Positions 42,259-50,702 of a DNA stretch of 64,000 nt are shown here, one piece after another (the stretch's first letter is position 1; each line of letters opens with the position of its first letter). A program made the translations under genes and the position numbers. The stretch comes from Symbioplanes lichenis (GTDB lineage Bacteria; Actinomycetota; Actinomycetes; Mycobacteriales; Micromonosporaceae). The DNA is taken from contig NZ_JAUZQD010000001.1 of assembly GCF_030709675.1 (NCBI RefSeq), positions 124,001 to 188,000 of the forward strand, read 5' to 3'. The notes beneath the pieces are model-generated. The model did not search any database. It was not told the DNA's origin and worked only from the letters and a program-made list of their open reading frames with translations.

Positions 42259-43067
42259 CGGACGGAGACTACCGTCGCCAAGGTCGTCGCGGGGTGCCCG
42301 GTGAGCCGCTCGATCGCGGGGCTGACGGCGGCCAGCTCACCCGACGCCACCGCCAGGTAGGTGCTCACCCACGCGTCGACCTGCCAGCTGGGTGCGCCGT
42401 ACTTCGCACGGGACGCGTACGCCTCCTCGACCGTCTCGTCGTGGAAGCGGACCCCCGGCCCGACGATCGCCGCCATCTCGGCGAAGGTCAGCGCCTCCGG
42501 CCCGGTCAGATCATAGGTACGCCCGGCGTGCTCGCCCGGCGACCGAAGCACCGCCACGGCCGCGTCCGCGACGTCGTCCTGCGCGACCACGGCGGCCCGC
42601 CCGTCGCCGCCCGGCCCGCGGATCACGCCGTCGTCGCCGGCCAGGAGCGGCACGAAGTCGGCGTAGAGGTTGTCGCGCAGGAACGTGTACGCGAGCCCGG
42701 TGGCCTTGATGTGCTCCTCGGTCGCCCAGTGGTCGCGGGCGAGCGTGAACGTCGCGTCGGGCGCCGCGCCCTGGAACGACGTGTAGACGAGGTGCCGCAC
42801 GCCCGCCTCCACCGCCGCGTCGACGAACGAGAGGTGCTGCTCGACCCGGTCGGGCGCCTCGGCGGCGGAGACCATGAGCACCGTCTCCGCGCCTTCGAGG
42901 GCCTTCCGCACCGCCGCCCGGTCCGCGTACTCCGCCACGGCCACCTCGGCGCCGGGGATGGCCGGCGCGCGCGAGGCGTCCCGGACGAGCAGCCGTTGCG
43001 GCCGGTCGAGCCGTGCCGCGATCCGTCCGCCGAGCCGCCCGGTCGCCCCGCTCACCACGATCGTCAT
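42255..43067 (-). CDS. NmrA-like NAD(P)H-binding protein
   Basis: 270 residues. Rossmann start TIVVSGATGRLGGRIAARL (GxxGxxG), VLMVSAAEAPDRVEQHLSFVDAA, and the QorB/NmrA-type block HLVYTSFQGAAPDATFTLARDHWATEEHIKATGLAYTFLRDNLY. Likely a quinone/NAD(P)H oxidoreductase of the QorB kind or a redox sensor. The ATG overlaps the amidohydrolase stop (ATGA). It also has TATCGT six bases upstream, so an internal leaderless start is possible. It overlaps the next gene by four bases. Confidence 0.88.
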   Translation of the reverse strand: MTIVVSGATGRLGGRIAARLDRPQRLLVRDASRAPAIPGAEVAVAEYADRAAVRKALEGAETVLMVSAAEAPDRVEQHLSFVDAAVEAGVRHLVYTSFQGAAPDATFTLARDHWATEEHIKATGLAYTFLRDNLYADFVPLLAGDDGVIRGPGGDGRAAVVAQDDVADAAVAVLRSPGEHAGRTYDLTGPEALTFAEMAAIVGPGVRFHDETVEEAYASRAKYGAPSWQVDAWVSTYLAVASGELAAVSPAIERLTGHPATTLATVVSVR

Positions 43068-43987
43068 GTCCCGACGATAGGCCCCGCCGCGGCCAGGGAC
43101 TCCGGGAACCGTCCCGGATCCAGGTCCAGCCCAGCCGGCACCCAGGCCGGGGCCGCCCAATCGTTGTCGGTCATGGCGGCCACCACGTCCGCGGGTGTCA
43201 GCCCCGCCGCCAGCAGCGCCCGGATCTCCCGGGCGTTGATGCCGGGCGGGAGGGGACCGTTGCCCAGATCGGTCCCGTAGCGCACCGTCCCGCCGTACTC
43301 GGCGAAGCGCCGCAGGTTGCCGATCGCCGTGCCCCGCGCCGGGGTCTCCTCCCCGTACCCGTGGATGTCGAGCGTGCTGATCCACGTCATGCGCCCGGCG
43401 CACGCCCGCACGAGCCCGTCGTCGAGCGACGACGTCCACGGCGTATGCGCGAGCAGGTCAGCCCCTGCCTCGTAGGCGGCGGCCACCGTCCCGGGACCCT
43501 CGGCGTGCACGACGACCGGCAGCCGCAACGTGTGTGCGGCATCGACCAGCGCGGCCAGTGTCGCGGCCGGCAGCACAGGCCCGCCCGCGTGCGCGGTCAC
43601 CTTGACGAGCGTGGCGCCGGCCGCCGCCACCTCCGCCACGGCAGCCTCCGCGTCGGTGACCGAAAGGACTTCGCGGCAGCTGCCGGCCGGCGCCCACGAC
43701 CGGTCCGACGGATAGCCTCCGGGAGCGATCAAAAACGGTCCGGCCCACCGCAAAGCCTGGCCGGCGACCACCGCCGGGTTCCCGCCGAGGTCCCACACAC
43801 CGCTCAGCCCGCGCAGCGCCGTGACGTCGATCAGCTGCGTGTGCGCGTGCGCGTCGACCAGCCCGGGCAAGAGCGTTCCGGAGAGCCGCTGTCCGGATGA
43901 GGAAAGAGACACCACGCCGGCGCGCCACGCGAGCCCGGTGCGCAGCGCGCCGTCGTGCCAGAGGGTGTCCGGGAGGAGCCAGGTCAC
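43064..43987 (-). CDS. Amidohydrolase family protein
   Basis: 307 residues, shorter than most in the family. N-terminal beta part, then the HxH metal motif VDAHAHTQ, Lys and His in VKVTAHAGGP, His in VVVHAEGPG, His in LLAHTPW and Asp in YGTDLGNGP: a complete metal-dependent barrel site. GTG start overlapping the kynureninase stop (GTGA). Position right after kynureninase suggests a tryptophan/kynurenine-related amide or imide, but this is only inference. Confidence 0.86.
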   Translation of the reverse strand: MTWLLPDTLWHDGALRTGLAWRAGVVSLSSSGQRLSGTLLPGLVDAHAHTQLIDVTALRGLSGVWDLGGNPAVVAGQALRWAGPFLIAPGGYPSDRSWAPAGSCREVLSVTDAEAAVAEVAAAGATLVKVTAHAGGPVLPAATLAALVDAAHTLRLPVVVHAEGPGTVAAAYEAGADLLAHTPWTSSLDDGLVRACAGRMTWISTLDIHGYGEETPARGTAIGNLRRFAEYGGTVRYGTDLGNGPLPPGINAREIRALLAAGLTPADVVAAMTDNDWAAPAWVPAGLDLDPGRFPESLAAAGPIVGT

Positions 43988-45210
43988 CGCTGCTGCTCGA
44001 GCAGGTCGCGCAGGACGCCGAGGCCGTGGTGCACCTCGGCGAAGCTCGTGCTCAGCGGGGCCGGCCCGATCCGCAACCCGTCCGGCCGCCGGTAGTCGGG
44101 GATGACGCCCGCCGTCCACAGCGGCTCGAGCAGCGCCTCGAACCCGGGCCGGGTCAGCGTCACGTGACCGCCGCGCCGCGCCGGGTCGCGCGGGCCGGCG
44201 ACCGTCACGCCCAGCGGCGCCAGCCACTCGTCGGCGAGCCCGAGAACATAGTCCGTCAGCTGCAACGACTTGCGGCGCACGGCGTCGATGCCCGCCTCGG
44301 CCAGCACGTCCAAGTTCGCGTCCATCGGCACCATGGCGAGGATCGGCGGCGTCCCGCTGAGCAGGCCGCGCATGCCCGGCGCCGGCTCGTAGCCCGGGCC
44401 CATCTCGAACGCGGCGCGGTGCCCCATCCAGCCCCAGATCGGCTGCCGGATGTCGGCTTGCAAGCCCTTCCGGACGTACGCGAAAGCCGGCGCACCAGGA
44501 CCCCCGTTGAGGTACTTGTACGTGCAGCCGACGGCGAGGTCGGCGTCCCACGCGTCGAGCTCGACGGGCACCGAGCCCACCGAGTGCGACAGGTCCCACA
44601 GCGTGAGCGCCCCGGCGGCGTGCGCGACCGCGTTGATCGCGGCGGCGTCGGCGAGCCACCCCGACCGGTAGGCGACGTGGCTGAGCAGCACGAGGGCGGT
44701 GTCCGGCCCGACCGCCGCGGCGACCTGCTCCGCCGTGATGCCCGCGGCCGGGTCGGTGGTGATCCACTCCAGCGTGAGGTCCCGTTCGGCGGCGATGCCC
44801 TCGAGCAGGTAACGGTCCGTGGGGAAGTTGTCGGTGTCGAGCACGACGGTCCGGCGGCCGGGCCGGGCCTCGACCGCCGCGCGGGCCAGCTTGTAGAGCA
44901 GCACGGACGTGGAGTCGGCCACCACCACCTGCCCCGGGGCGGCGCCGAGGGCCACCGCGCCGAGCCGGTCGCCGAGCCGCATCGGCCAGTCCAGCCACTC
45001 GTCCGTCCAGCCGCGGATGAGACGCCCGCCCCACTGCCCCCGCACGAACGCGTCGAGGCGCTCGGCGGTGGCGCGCAGCGGGCGGCCCAGCGAGTTGCCG
45101 TCCAGGTACGAGACGACGTCGGAGTCCTCGATCAGGAAACGGTCGCGCAGCGGGGCGAGCGGATCGGCCGCGTCGAGGTCCTTGGCGCGCTTCTGCCAGT
45201 CATCGGTCAT
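43984..45210 (-). CDS. kynU: Kynureninase
   Basis: 408 residues, the expected length. PLP-dependent aminotransferase class V fold. Characteristic segments: YLDGNSLGRPL, VADSTSVLLYKL, LLSHVAYRSGWL, LWDLSHSVGSVPVEL, and the PLP lysine in VGCTYKYLNGGPGAPAF, followed by PIWGWMGHRAAFEM. It cleaves kynurenine to anthranilate and alanine (tryptophan degradation or precursor supply). No tryptophan dioxygenase or formamidase gene is in the window. Two bases separate its start from the SEC-C protein's stop; the next gene overlaps by four bases. Confidence 0.95.
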   Translation of the reverse strand: MTDDWQKRAKDLDAADPLAPLRDRFLIEDSDVVSYLDGNSLGRPLRATAERLDAFVRGQWGGRLIRGWTDEWLDWPMRLGDRLGAVALGAAPGQVVVADSTSVLLYKLARAAVEARPGRRTVVLDTDNFPTDRYLLEGIAAERDLTLEWITTDPAAGITAEQVAAAVGPDTALVLLSHVAYRSGWLADAAAINAVAHAAGALTLWDLSHSVGSVPVELDAWDADLAVGCTYKYLNGGPGAPAFAYVRKGLQADIRQPIWGWMGHRAAFEMGPGYEPAPGMRGLLSGTPPILAMVPMDANLDVLAEAGIDAVRRKSLQLTDYVLGLADEWLAPLGVTVAGPRDPARRGGHVTLTRPGFEALLEPLWTAGVIPDYRRPDGLRIGPAPLSTSFAEVHHGLGVLRDLLEQQR

Positions 45211-45212
45211 GG

Positions 45213-45662
45213 TCAGATATTGGCAAGCGTGCCGTCGGCCAGGATCGGCCCCCAGTAGACCCAGCGCCCGTCGTGCCGGACGAAGCGGCTCCGCTCGTGC
45301 ATGTCGCCGGCCCGGCCGTGGTCGCGGAAGTGCGCCTTGAACTCGACCACACCCTCGGCGTCGAAGAGCCCGCCGCCGGTCGAGCCGAGCACCTCCAGCC
45401 GGATCCAGCGCAGCTGCGGGTCGGGCTCGACCTCCGCCGGCCGCGTGTCCGGATGCCACGAGGCGAGCACGTAGTCGGCGTTGTCCAGCGCGAAGGCGGC
45501 GTACCGCGAGCGCATCAACGCCTCGGCGGTGGCCGGCGGGCGGCCCTCGTGGGCGGCGCCGCAGCACTGCCCGTACGCCTGGCCGAGCCCGCACGGGCAC
45601 GCCATGGTCGTCGTCATCTCGGTCCGCGCCGCGGGACGGCGGCGCGTTGCACGTCGGGCCAT
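45213..45662 (-). CDS. YchJ/UPF0225-family protein with SEC-C zinc motif
   Basis: 149 residues from the longest start, which has an AAGGGAAG site; ATG at 45617 or 45605 would put the motif at the very N-terminus, as in most relatives. The SEC-C-like zinc motif CPCGLGQAYGQCCG is followed by the YchJ core: TAEALMRSRYAAFALDNADYVLASWHP and FDAEGVVEFKAHFRD. The function is not established; an NTF2-like fold is typical. It lies 25 bases after the MCP-like gene and two bases before kynU, so probably co-transcribed. Confidence 0.82.
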   Translation of the reverse strand: MARRATRRRPAARTEMTTTMACPCGLGQAYGQCCGAAHEGRPPATAEALMRSRYAAFALDNADYVLASWHPDTRPAEVEPDPQLRWIRLEVLGSTGGGLFDAEGVVEFKAHFRDHGRAGDMHERSRFVRHDGRWVYWGPILADGTLANI

Positions 45663-45687
45663 AAGACCATTCTTCCCTTCGCGCGGC

Positions 45688-46149
45688 TCAGTGGTACTGC
45701 TGGTCCACCACGATCTCGCTGATCACCTGCTGGCAGCGGTCGAGCTCGGCGATGAGCTGCTGCATCTCCTCGATCGCGGAGACCGCGCTGCGGGTGCCCT
45801 CGCGGATGCCGCTGACCTGGCCGCCGATCTCGCTCGTGGCCGTGGCCGTCTCGTTCGCCAGGTCCTTGACCTCGCTGGCCACCACGGCGAAGCCGCGCCC
45901 CGCCTCGCCCGCGCGGGCCGCCTCGATGGTGGCGTTGAGCGCGAGCAGGTTGGTCTGCTTGGCGATGGTGGCGATCAGCTCGACGACCTTGCCGATCTCG
46001 GTGCTGGCGGTCTCCAGCTTGCCGATGACGGTCACCGCCGTCTCCGCGGCCTGCACCGCCGACCGGGTGGCCGTGGCCATGTCCCCGCTGACGTCGGCGA
46101 GCCGCCGGACGGAGTCCTGGCTCGTGGCCTCCCACTGGCTGTCCGTCAT
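45688..46149 (-). CDS. Stand-alone chemoreceptor (MCP) signalling domain
   Basis: 153 residues consisting only of the methyl-accepting chemotaxis coiled-coil hairpin: the tip [34 protein letters not shown]... is intact, with about 55 helical residues before and 50 after. No membrane helix, HAMP or ligand domain. Full MCPs usually exceed 400 residues. The ATG has a GAGGGAG site and TAGGGT further upstream as -10. It could be a soluble receptor recruited by a partner, or a modulator of receptor arrays. Actinoplanes-type bacteria have motile spores, which makes chemotaxis parts plausible here. Confidence 0.88.
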   Translation of the reverse strand: MTDSQWEATSQDSVRRLADVSGDMATATRSAVQAAETAVTVIGKLETASTEIGKVVELIATIAKQTNLLALNATIEAARAGEAGRGFAVVASEVKDLANETATATSEIGGQVSGIREGTRSAVSAIEEMQQLIAELDRCQQVISEIVVDQQYH

Positions 46150-46307
46150 CCGTGCTCCCTCGCTCGCCCCTGTCCCACCCTAAGAGTGATCGGCCGCCCG
46201 GGAGCCGTGTTGCGGTTTCCGCACGAGACTGCAAACTCGGTCATCGGATTGCCGTGCGCTGCAAGTAGCCGTACAAGATTTTCACGTTCCTGACGTAGGA
46301 TCTCGCC

Positions 46308-47285
46308 GTGACGAAACGACTGGCGGAGGTCGCCAAGAAGGCCGGCGTCTCCGAAGCGACCGTGAGCCGCGTGCTCAACGGGCGGGCCGGCGTCTCCGAG
46401 GGCACCCGCGCCTCGGTGCTGACCGCGCTCGACGTGCTGGGCTACGAGCGGCCGACCAAGCTGCGGGGCGAGCGCGGGCGCCTGGTCGGCCTGGTGCTGC
46501 CCGAGCTGCAGAACCCGATCTTCCCCGCGCTGGCCGAGGTGGTGACCGCCGCCCTGGCGCAGCGCGGCTTCACCCCGGCGCTGTGCGCGCGCACGATCGG
46601 CGGCGTGCCCGAGCGTGACTACATCGAGATGCTGCTCGACCATCAGGTGTCCGGGGTGGTCTTCGCGGGCGGCTCCTACGCGCTGGCCGAGGCCGAGCAC
46701 GGGCACTACCGGCGGCTGCTCGACCGGCGGATGCCCGTGGTGATGGTCAACGGCGGCGTCGACGACCTCGGCTTCCCGCACATCTCCACCGACGACGCGG
46801 TGGCGGTCGAGCAGGCGTACGGGCATCTGCGCGCCCTCGGTCACGACAAGATCGGCCTGGTCCTGGGCCCGGAGGACCACGTCCCGTCGCGCCGCAAGCT
46901 CGCCGCCGTCCCCGAGCCCTGCGCCGTCGAGCGGACCACCTTCTCGATGGAGAGCGCCCGCCTCGCCGCCACCCGCCTCCTCGAGCGCGACGTCACCGGC
47001 CTGATCTGCGCGAGCGACGTGCTGGCGCTGGGGTCGATCCGCGCCGCCCGCCGGCTGGGCCGGGAGGTGCCCCGCGACGTCTCGGTCGTCGGCTTCGACG
47101 ACAGCGCGCTGATGACCTGCACCGACCCGCCGCTCACCACGGTGCGCCAGCCGATCGAGCTCATGGGCCAGGCCGCGGTCGACGTGCTCGTGAAGCAGAT
47201 CGAGGGCGGCCCCTCGACCACCGACGAGCTGCTGTTCGAGCCGGAGCTGGTGGTCCGCGGGTCGACCGCGCCCGCGCCGAGCTGA
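46308..47285 (+). CDS. LacI-family transcriptional regulator of the glucan locus
   Basis: 325 residues. HTH LAEVAKKAGVSEATVSRVLNG, hinge region GYERPTKLRGERG, then the periplasmic-binding-protein-like ligand domain (LVGLVLPELQNPIFPALAE; GLICASDVLALGSIRAAR; VVGFDDSALMTCTDPPLTTVRQP). It is likely the sugar-responsive repressor of the downstream transporter-hydrolase operon. GTG start, TAGGAT (46296-46301) six bases upstream and no ribosome-binding site: leaderless. Separated from its probable targets by a strong terminator. Confidence 0.93.
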   Translation: MTKRLAEVAKKAGVSEATVSRVLNGRAGVSEGTRASVLTALDVLGYERPTKLRGERGRLVGLVLPELQNPIFPALAEVVTAALAQRGFTPALCARTIGGVPERDYIEMLLDHQVSGVVFAGGSYALAEAEHGHYRRLLDRRMPVVMVNGGVDDLGFPHISTDDAVAVEQAYGHLRALGHDKIGLVLGPEDHVPSRRKLAAVPEPCAVERTTFSMESARLAATRLLERDVTGLICASDVLALGSIRAARRLGREVPRDVSVVGFDDSALMTCTDPPLTTVRQPIELMGQAAVDVLVKQIEGGPSTTDELLFEPELVVRGSTAPAPS

Positions 47286-47301
47286 CCGCTTCCTCCTGAG
47301 A

Positions 47302-47331
47302 GGGCGGACCCGATGGGGTCCGCCCTTTTTT
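47302..47331 (+). terminator. Strong terminator after the LacI regulator
   Basis: Perfect 10-bp stem GGGCGGACCC (47302-47311) / GGGTCCGCCC (47316-47325), loop GATG, followed by six Ts. The most classical terminator in the window. Confidence 0.95.
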
Positions 47332-47342
47332 GCGTACTCATC

Positions 47343-47404
47343 GCAGTCGAGTTTTTTCTCGTTGCAGTCGAGTTCTTGCGACTATCGGTTCGACTTTGTA
47401 TCGT
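47343..47404 (+). promoter_or_regulatory. Promoter and direct-repeat operator of the glucan operon
   Basis: TTGCGA (47376-47381), 17-base spacer, TATCGT (47399-47404) is a good -35/-10 pair. Just upstream, GCAGTCGAGTT occurs twice (47343-47353, 47364-47374) exactly 21 bases apart, on one face of the helix; an inverted half-site TCGAC lies in the spacer (47390-47394). These are candidate LacI-regulator sites. Start of transcription would be near 47411, giving a ~58-base leader. Confidence 0.65.
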
Positions 47405-47468
47405 CATCGCCACGAAACAGAACGTGAGACCTCCGTCACATACAGGCCCACGGAAGGGCGGATTCGTC

Positions 47469-48815
47469 ATGTCCACACTCAGGACGGCCCTCGGCGTCCT
47501 CCTCGCCACCGGGCTGACCCTGTCGGCCGCGGCGTGCGGCGGCGACGAGGAGAAGCCCGCGGGCGGCAAGGTCACGCTGGTGATCAACGGCCTCCCGCCG
47601 GGCACCGAGAAGGCCACCCATGACCGCTTCCTCGCGAACGTCGCCGAGTTCGAGAAGGCCAACCCCGACATCGACATCGACGCCCGCGAGGGCAAGATGG
47701 ACCCGCAGACCTTCCCGGCCAAGCTCGCCGGCGGCCAGCTCGAGGACGTCTTCTACGTCTATTTCACCGACCCGGCCAACCTGATCGCCAAGCGCCAGGT
47801 GTCCGACATCAGCAAGTACCTCCAGGACTTCCCGATCACCTCGGAGGTCAAGCCCGAGGTGCTGCGGGTCTTCCAGGACGGCGACGGCAAGACCTACGGG
47901 CTGCCGTACAAGAACTACTCGATGGGCCTGCTCTACAACCGCGACCTCTTCGCCAAGGCCGGGCTGGATCCGGAGAACCCGCCGAAGACGTGGGCCGGGG
48001 TGCGCACCGCGGCGCGGAAGATCGCGGCGCTGGGCCAGGGCACCGTCGGCTACGGCGACTACAGCAAGAACAACACCGGCGGCTGGCACTTCACGACCGA
48101 GATCTACTCGGTCGGCGGGGAGGTCGCGGTGAACGAGGGCGGCACGTGGAAGGCCGCGTTCAACAGTCCGCAGGGCAAGCAGGTGCTGCAGCAGCTGAAG
48201 GACATGCGCTGGACCGACAACAGCATGGGCGCCAAGCAGCTGCTCGAATGGGCCGACCTGCTCGACCAGATGGGCTCGGGCAAGCTCGGCATGTACCTGG
48301 CGACCGCCGACAACATCCCGACGATCGTCAACCAGTACAAGGGCAAGTACGAGACGTACGGTCTCGGCCCGATCCCCGACGGCCAGGGCACGCTGGGCGG
48401 CGGTGAGGGCTACATGTTCAAGGCCGGCCTGAGCGCCGACAAGATCCGCGCCGGGCTCAAGTGGCTGACGTTCTGGTTCACCTCGGCCGACCGGTTCGAG
48501 GCGGAGAACAAGTGGGCCGACGAGACCAAGCAGCCGGTGGGCCTGCCCGAGCCGGCCATCTTCACCGGCGCCGCCGCGCAGACCCAGGCGGCCGCCGACA
48601 AGAAGTACGCGAACGTCCCGCAGGCCAACTACGCCCCGTTCGTCGCGAGCATGGGCAGCATCCCGGTCAAGCTCGAGCCGCCGAACGCGCAGCAGATCTA
48701 CGCCGTCCTCGACGTGGCGATGCAGAAGGTCCTCACCGACCGGAACGCGAACGTCGACCAGCTCCTAGCCGACGCCGAGACCCAGGTCAACCAGATCCTG
48801 ACGAGCGTCAAGTGA
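47469..48815 (+). CDS. ABC transporter sugar-binding lipoprotein
   Basis: 448 residues, GGAAGG site. Lipoprotein signal with lipobox LSAAAC (Cys23 would be lipidated). Solute-binding family 1 features: FEKANPDIDIDAREG, GKTYGLPYKNYSMGLLYNRDLFAKAGLD, PPKTWAGVRTAARKI. It captures an oligosaccharide outside the membrane and delivers it to the two permeases encoded next. No ATPase gene is in the operon, as is common in actinomycetes where one MsiK-type ATPase serves many sugar transporters. Predicted cargo from context: alpha-1,3-linked glucose oligomers. Confidence 0.94.
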   Translation: MSTLRTALGVLLATGLTLSAAACGGDEEKPAGGKVTLVINGLPPGTEKATHDRFLANVAEFEKANPDIDIDAREGKMDPQTFPAKLAGGQLEDVFYVYFTDPANLIAKRQVSDISKYLQDFPITSEVKPEVLRVFQDGDGKTYGLPYKNYSMGLLYNRDLFAKAGLDPENPPKTWAGVRTAARKIAALGQGTVGYGDYSKNNTGGWHFTTEIYSVGGEVAVNEGGTWKAAFNSPQGKQVLQQLKDMRWTDNSMGAKQLLEWADLLDQMGSGKLGMYLATADNIPTIVNQYKGKYETYGLGPIPDGQGTLGGGEGYMFKAGLSADKIRAGLKWLTFWFTSADRFEAENKWADETKQPVGLPEPAIFTGAAAQTQAAADKKYANVPQANYAPFVASMGSIPVKLEPPNAQQIYAVLDVAMQKVLTDRNANVDQLLADAETQVNQILTSVK

Positions 48816-49711
48816 CCGCCGGGACGCCGATGGTGTCCCGGTTCCGGCGCAAGGCCGGCGACACCCTGCTCGCGTACGGCTTCATGGCCGCCGGCCTCGC
48901 GTGCTTCGCCCTGTTCTCGTGGTACCCGCTGGTCAAGGGCGTCATCCTCAGTTTCCAGCAGGACAACTTCGTGGTGCCGCCCTACTGGGTCGGCCTGGAC
49001 AACTACCGGGCGCTGTTCGACGACCCGCTGTTCTGGACGGCCTGGAGGAACACGCTCGTCTTCACCGCGCTCGCCCTCGTCCTCGGCTTCGCGCTGCCGT
49101 TCGTCATCGCGGTGCTGCTCAACGAGTTCCGGCACTTCAGCGGGTACTTCCGGGTCCTGGTCTACCTGCCCGTCATGCTCCCGCCGATCGTGTCGGTGCT
49201 GCTGTGGCGCTACTTCTACGACCCGGGCAACGGCCTCTTCAACGCGGCCCTGCGCAGCGTCGGCCTGCCCGAGTCGCAGTGGACCCAGTCGTCGGCGACC
49301 GCGATGATCTCGCTGGTCCTCGTGTCGACGTGGGCCAACCTGGGCGGCGCCACGCTGATGTACCTGGCCGCGCTGCAGAACATCCCGGGCGATCTCTACG
49401 AGGCGGCCGAGCTCGACGGCGCGAGCCTGTGGCAGCGGATCCGCCACGTGACGCTGCCGCAGATGCGGTTCATCATGCTGGTCCTGCTGCTGCTCCAGAT
49501 CATCGCGACCATGCAGGTCTTCATCGAGCCGTACGCGCTGACCGGCACGTCCAACCCGGACACGATCACCGTGCTGGTGCTGGTCTACCGGTACGCGTTC
49601 ACCGTCAACAACGACTTCGGGCTCGCCGCCGCCATGAGCGTGCTGCTCTTCGTGGTGCTGGGTGCCTTCTCGGCGCTCTATCTCCGCCTCACCCGCAACT
49701 CTTCCTCGTGA
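48812..49711 (+). CDS. ABC sugar transporter permease (MalF-type)
   Basis: 299 residues; GTG start in a GTGA overlap with the binding protein. Six membrane helices, the first at about residues 20-40. The EAA loop that contacts the ATPase reads EAAELDGASLWQRIRHVTLPQM. It forms the membrane channel with the next gene's product. Ten bases separate it from that gene. Confidence 0.94.
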   Translation: MTAGTPMVSRFRRKAGDTLLAYGFMAAGLACFALFSWYPLVKGVILSFQQDNFVVPPYWVGLDNYRALFDDPLFWTAWRNTLVFTALALVLGFALPFVIAVLLNEFRHFSGYFRVLVYLPVMLPPIVSVLLWRYFYDPGNGLFNAALRSVGLPESQWTQSSATAMISLVLVSTWANLGGATLMYLAALQNIPGDLYEAAELDGASLWQRIRHVTLPQMRFIMLVLLLLQIIATMQVFIEPYALTGTSNPDTITVLVLVYRYAFTVNNDFGLAAAMSVLLFVVLGAFSALYLRLTRNSSS

Positions 49712-49721
49712 GGGTCCGACG

Positions 49722-50672
49722 ATGACTCTGACCGCACCTCCCCGAAGCGACACTGCTCCCGTCGTTGTTCCGCCGACTCGACGCCGGCGGTTCCGGACGG
49801 CGCCGCGGACCCTCGTGTCGACGATCGACCTGCAACGGCATCGCCGGCTCTACTTCACGGTGCTCGGCCTGACCCTGCTCGTCTTCACGCTGGTGTTCCT
49901 CTTCCCCCTCTACTGGATGGTCGCGAGCGCGGTGAAGGCGCCGGCCGAGTACGCGCGGAGCTCCCCGACGCTGATCCCCGAGTCGTTCCACCCGGACACG
50001 TTCGCGACCGCGTGGACGAACATGCGCATCGCCAAGTACTTCACGAACACACTGTTCTACGCGTTCGGCGGCTGGCTCGTGTCGCTGCTCGTCGATGTCG
50101 GCGTCGCGTACGCGCTCAGCAAGCTGAAGCCGATCTTCGGCCGCGTCGTGCTCGGCGGCATGCTGGCCAGCCTGATGCTGCCCGCGACGGCGCTGCTCGT
50201 GCCGGCCTATCTCGCGGTCGTGGACGTGCCGCTCGTCCACGTGAACCTGCTGAACACGCCGTGGGCACTGTGGCTGCCGGCCGCCGCGAACGCCTTCAAC
50301 GTCTATGTGCTCAAGCGCTTCTTCGACCAGATCCCCGACGACCTCCTGGACGCGGCGGCCATCGACGGCGCCGGCCGGCTGCGCCAGCTGTGGTCGATCG
50401 TCCTCCCGCTGTCGCGCCCGGTGCTGGGCGTCGTGTCGATCTTCATCGTCGTCGCGCTGTGGAAGGACTTCCTCTGGCCGCTGCTGGTGCTGCCGGACCC
50501 GGACGCACAGACGCTGAGCGTGGCGCTGAGCCGGCTGGCGAACACCAGCCAGGTGCCACCGACCGAGTTCATGGCCGGGCTCGCGATCGCCAGCCTGCCG
50601 ATGATCCTCGTCTTCCTCGTCTTCCAGCGCAGCATCATCGGCGGCCTCTCCGCCGGCGCGACCAAGGGCTGA
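49722..50672 (+). CDS. ABC sugar transporter permease (MalG-type)
   Basis: 316 residues. An Arg-rich cytoplasmic lead of ~45 residues, then six membrane helices; the EAA-type loop reads LLDAAAIDGAGRLRQLWSIVLPLSRP. Companion of the preceding permease. The ATG at 49722 follows a GAGGGTCC site. About 30 bases separate it from the GH13 gene, consistent with one operon. Confidence 0.94.
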   Translation: MTLTAPPRSDTAPVVVPPTRRRRFRTAPRTLVSTIDLQRHRRLYFTVLGLTLLVFTLVFLFPLYWMVASAVKAPAEYARSSPTLIPESFHPDTFATAWTNMRIAKYFTNTLFYAFGGWLVSLLVDVGVAYALSKLKPIFGRVVLGGMLASLMLPATALLVPAYLAVVDVPLVHVNLLNTPWALWLPAAANAFNVYVLKRFFDQIPDDLLDAAAIDGAGRLRQLWSIVLPLSRPVLGVVSIFIVVALWKDFLWPLLVLPDPDAQTLSVALSRLANTSQVPPTEFMAGLAIASLPMILVFLVFQRSIIGGLSAGATKG

Positions 50673-50702
50673 GCCTCCCCTCCCAGCAGAAAGCAGGTCA
50701 CG

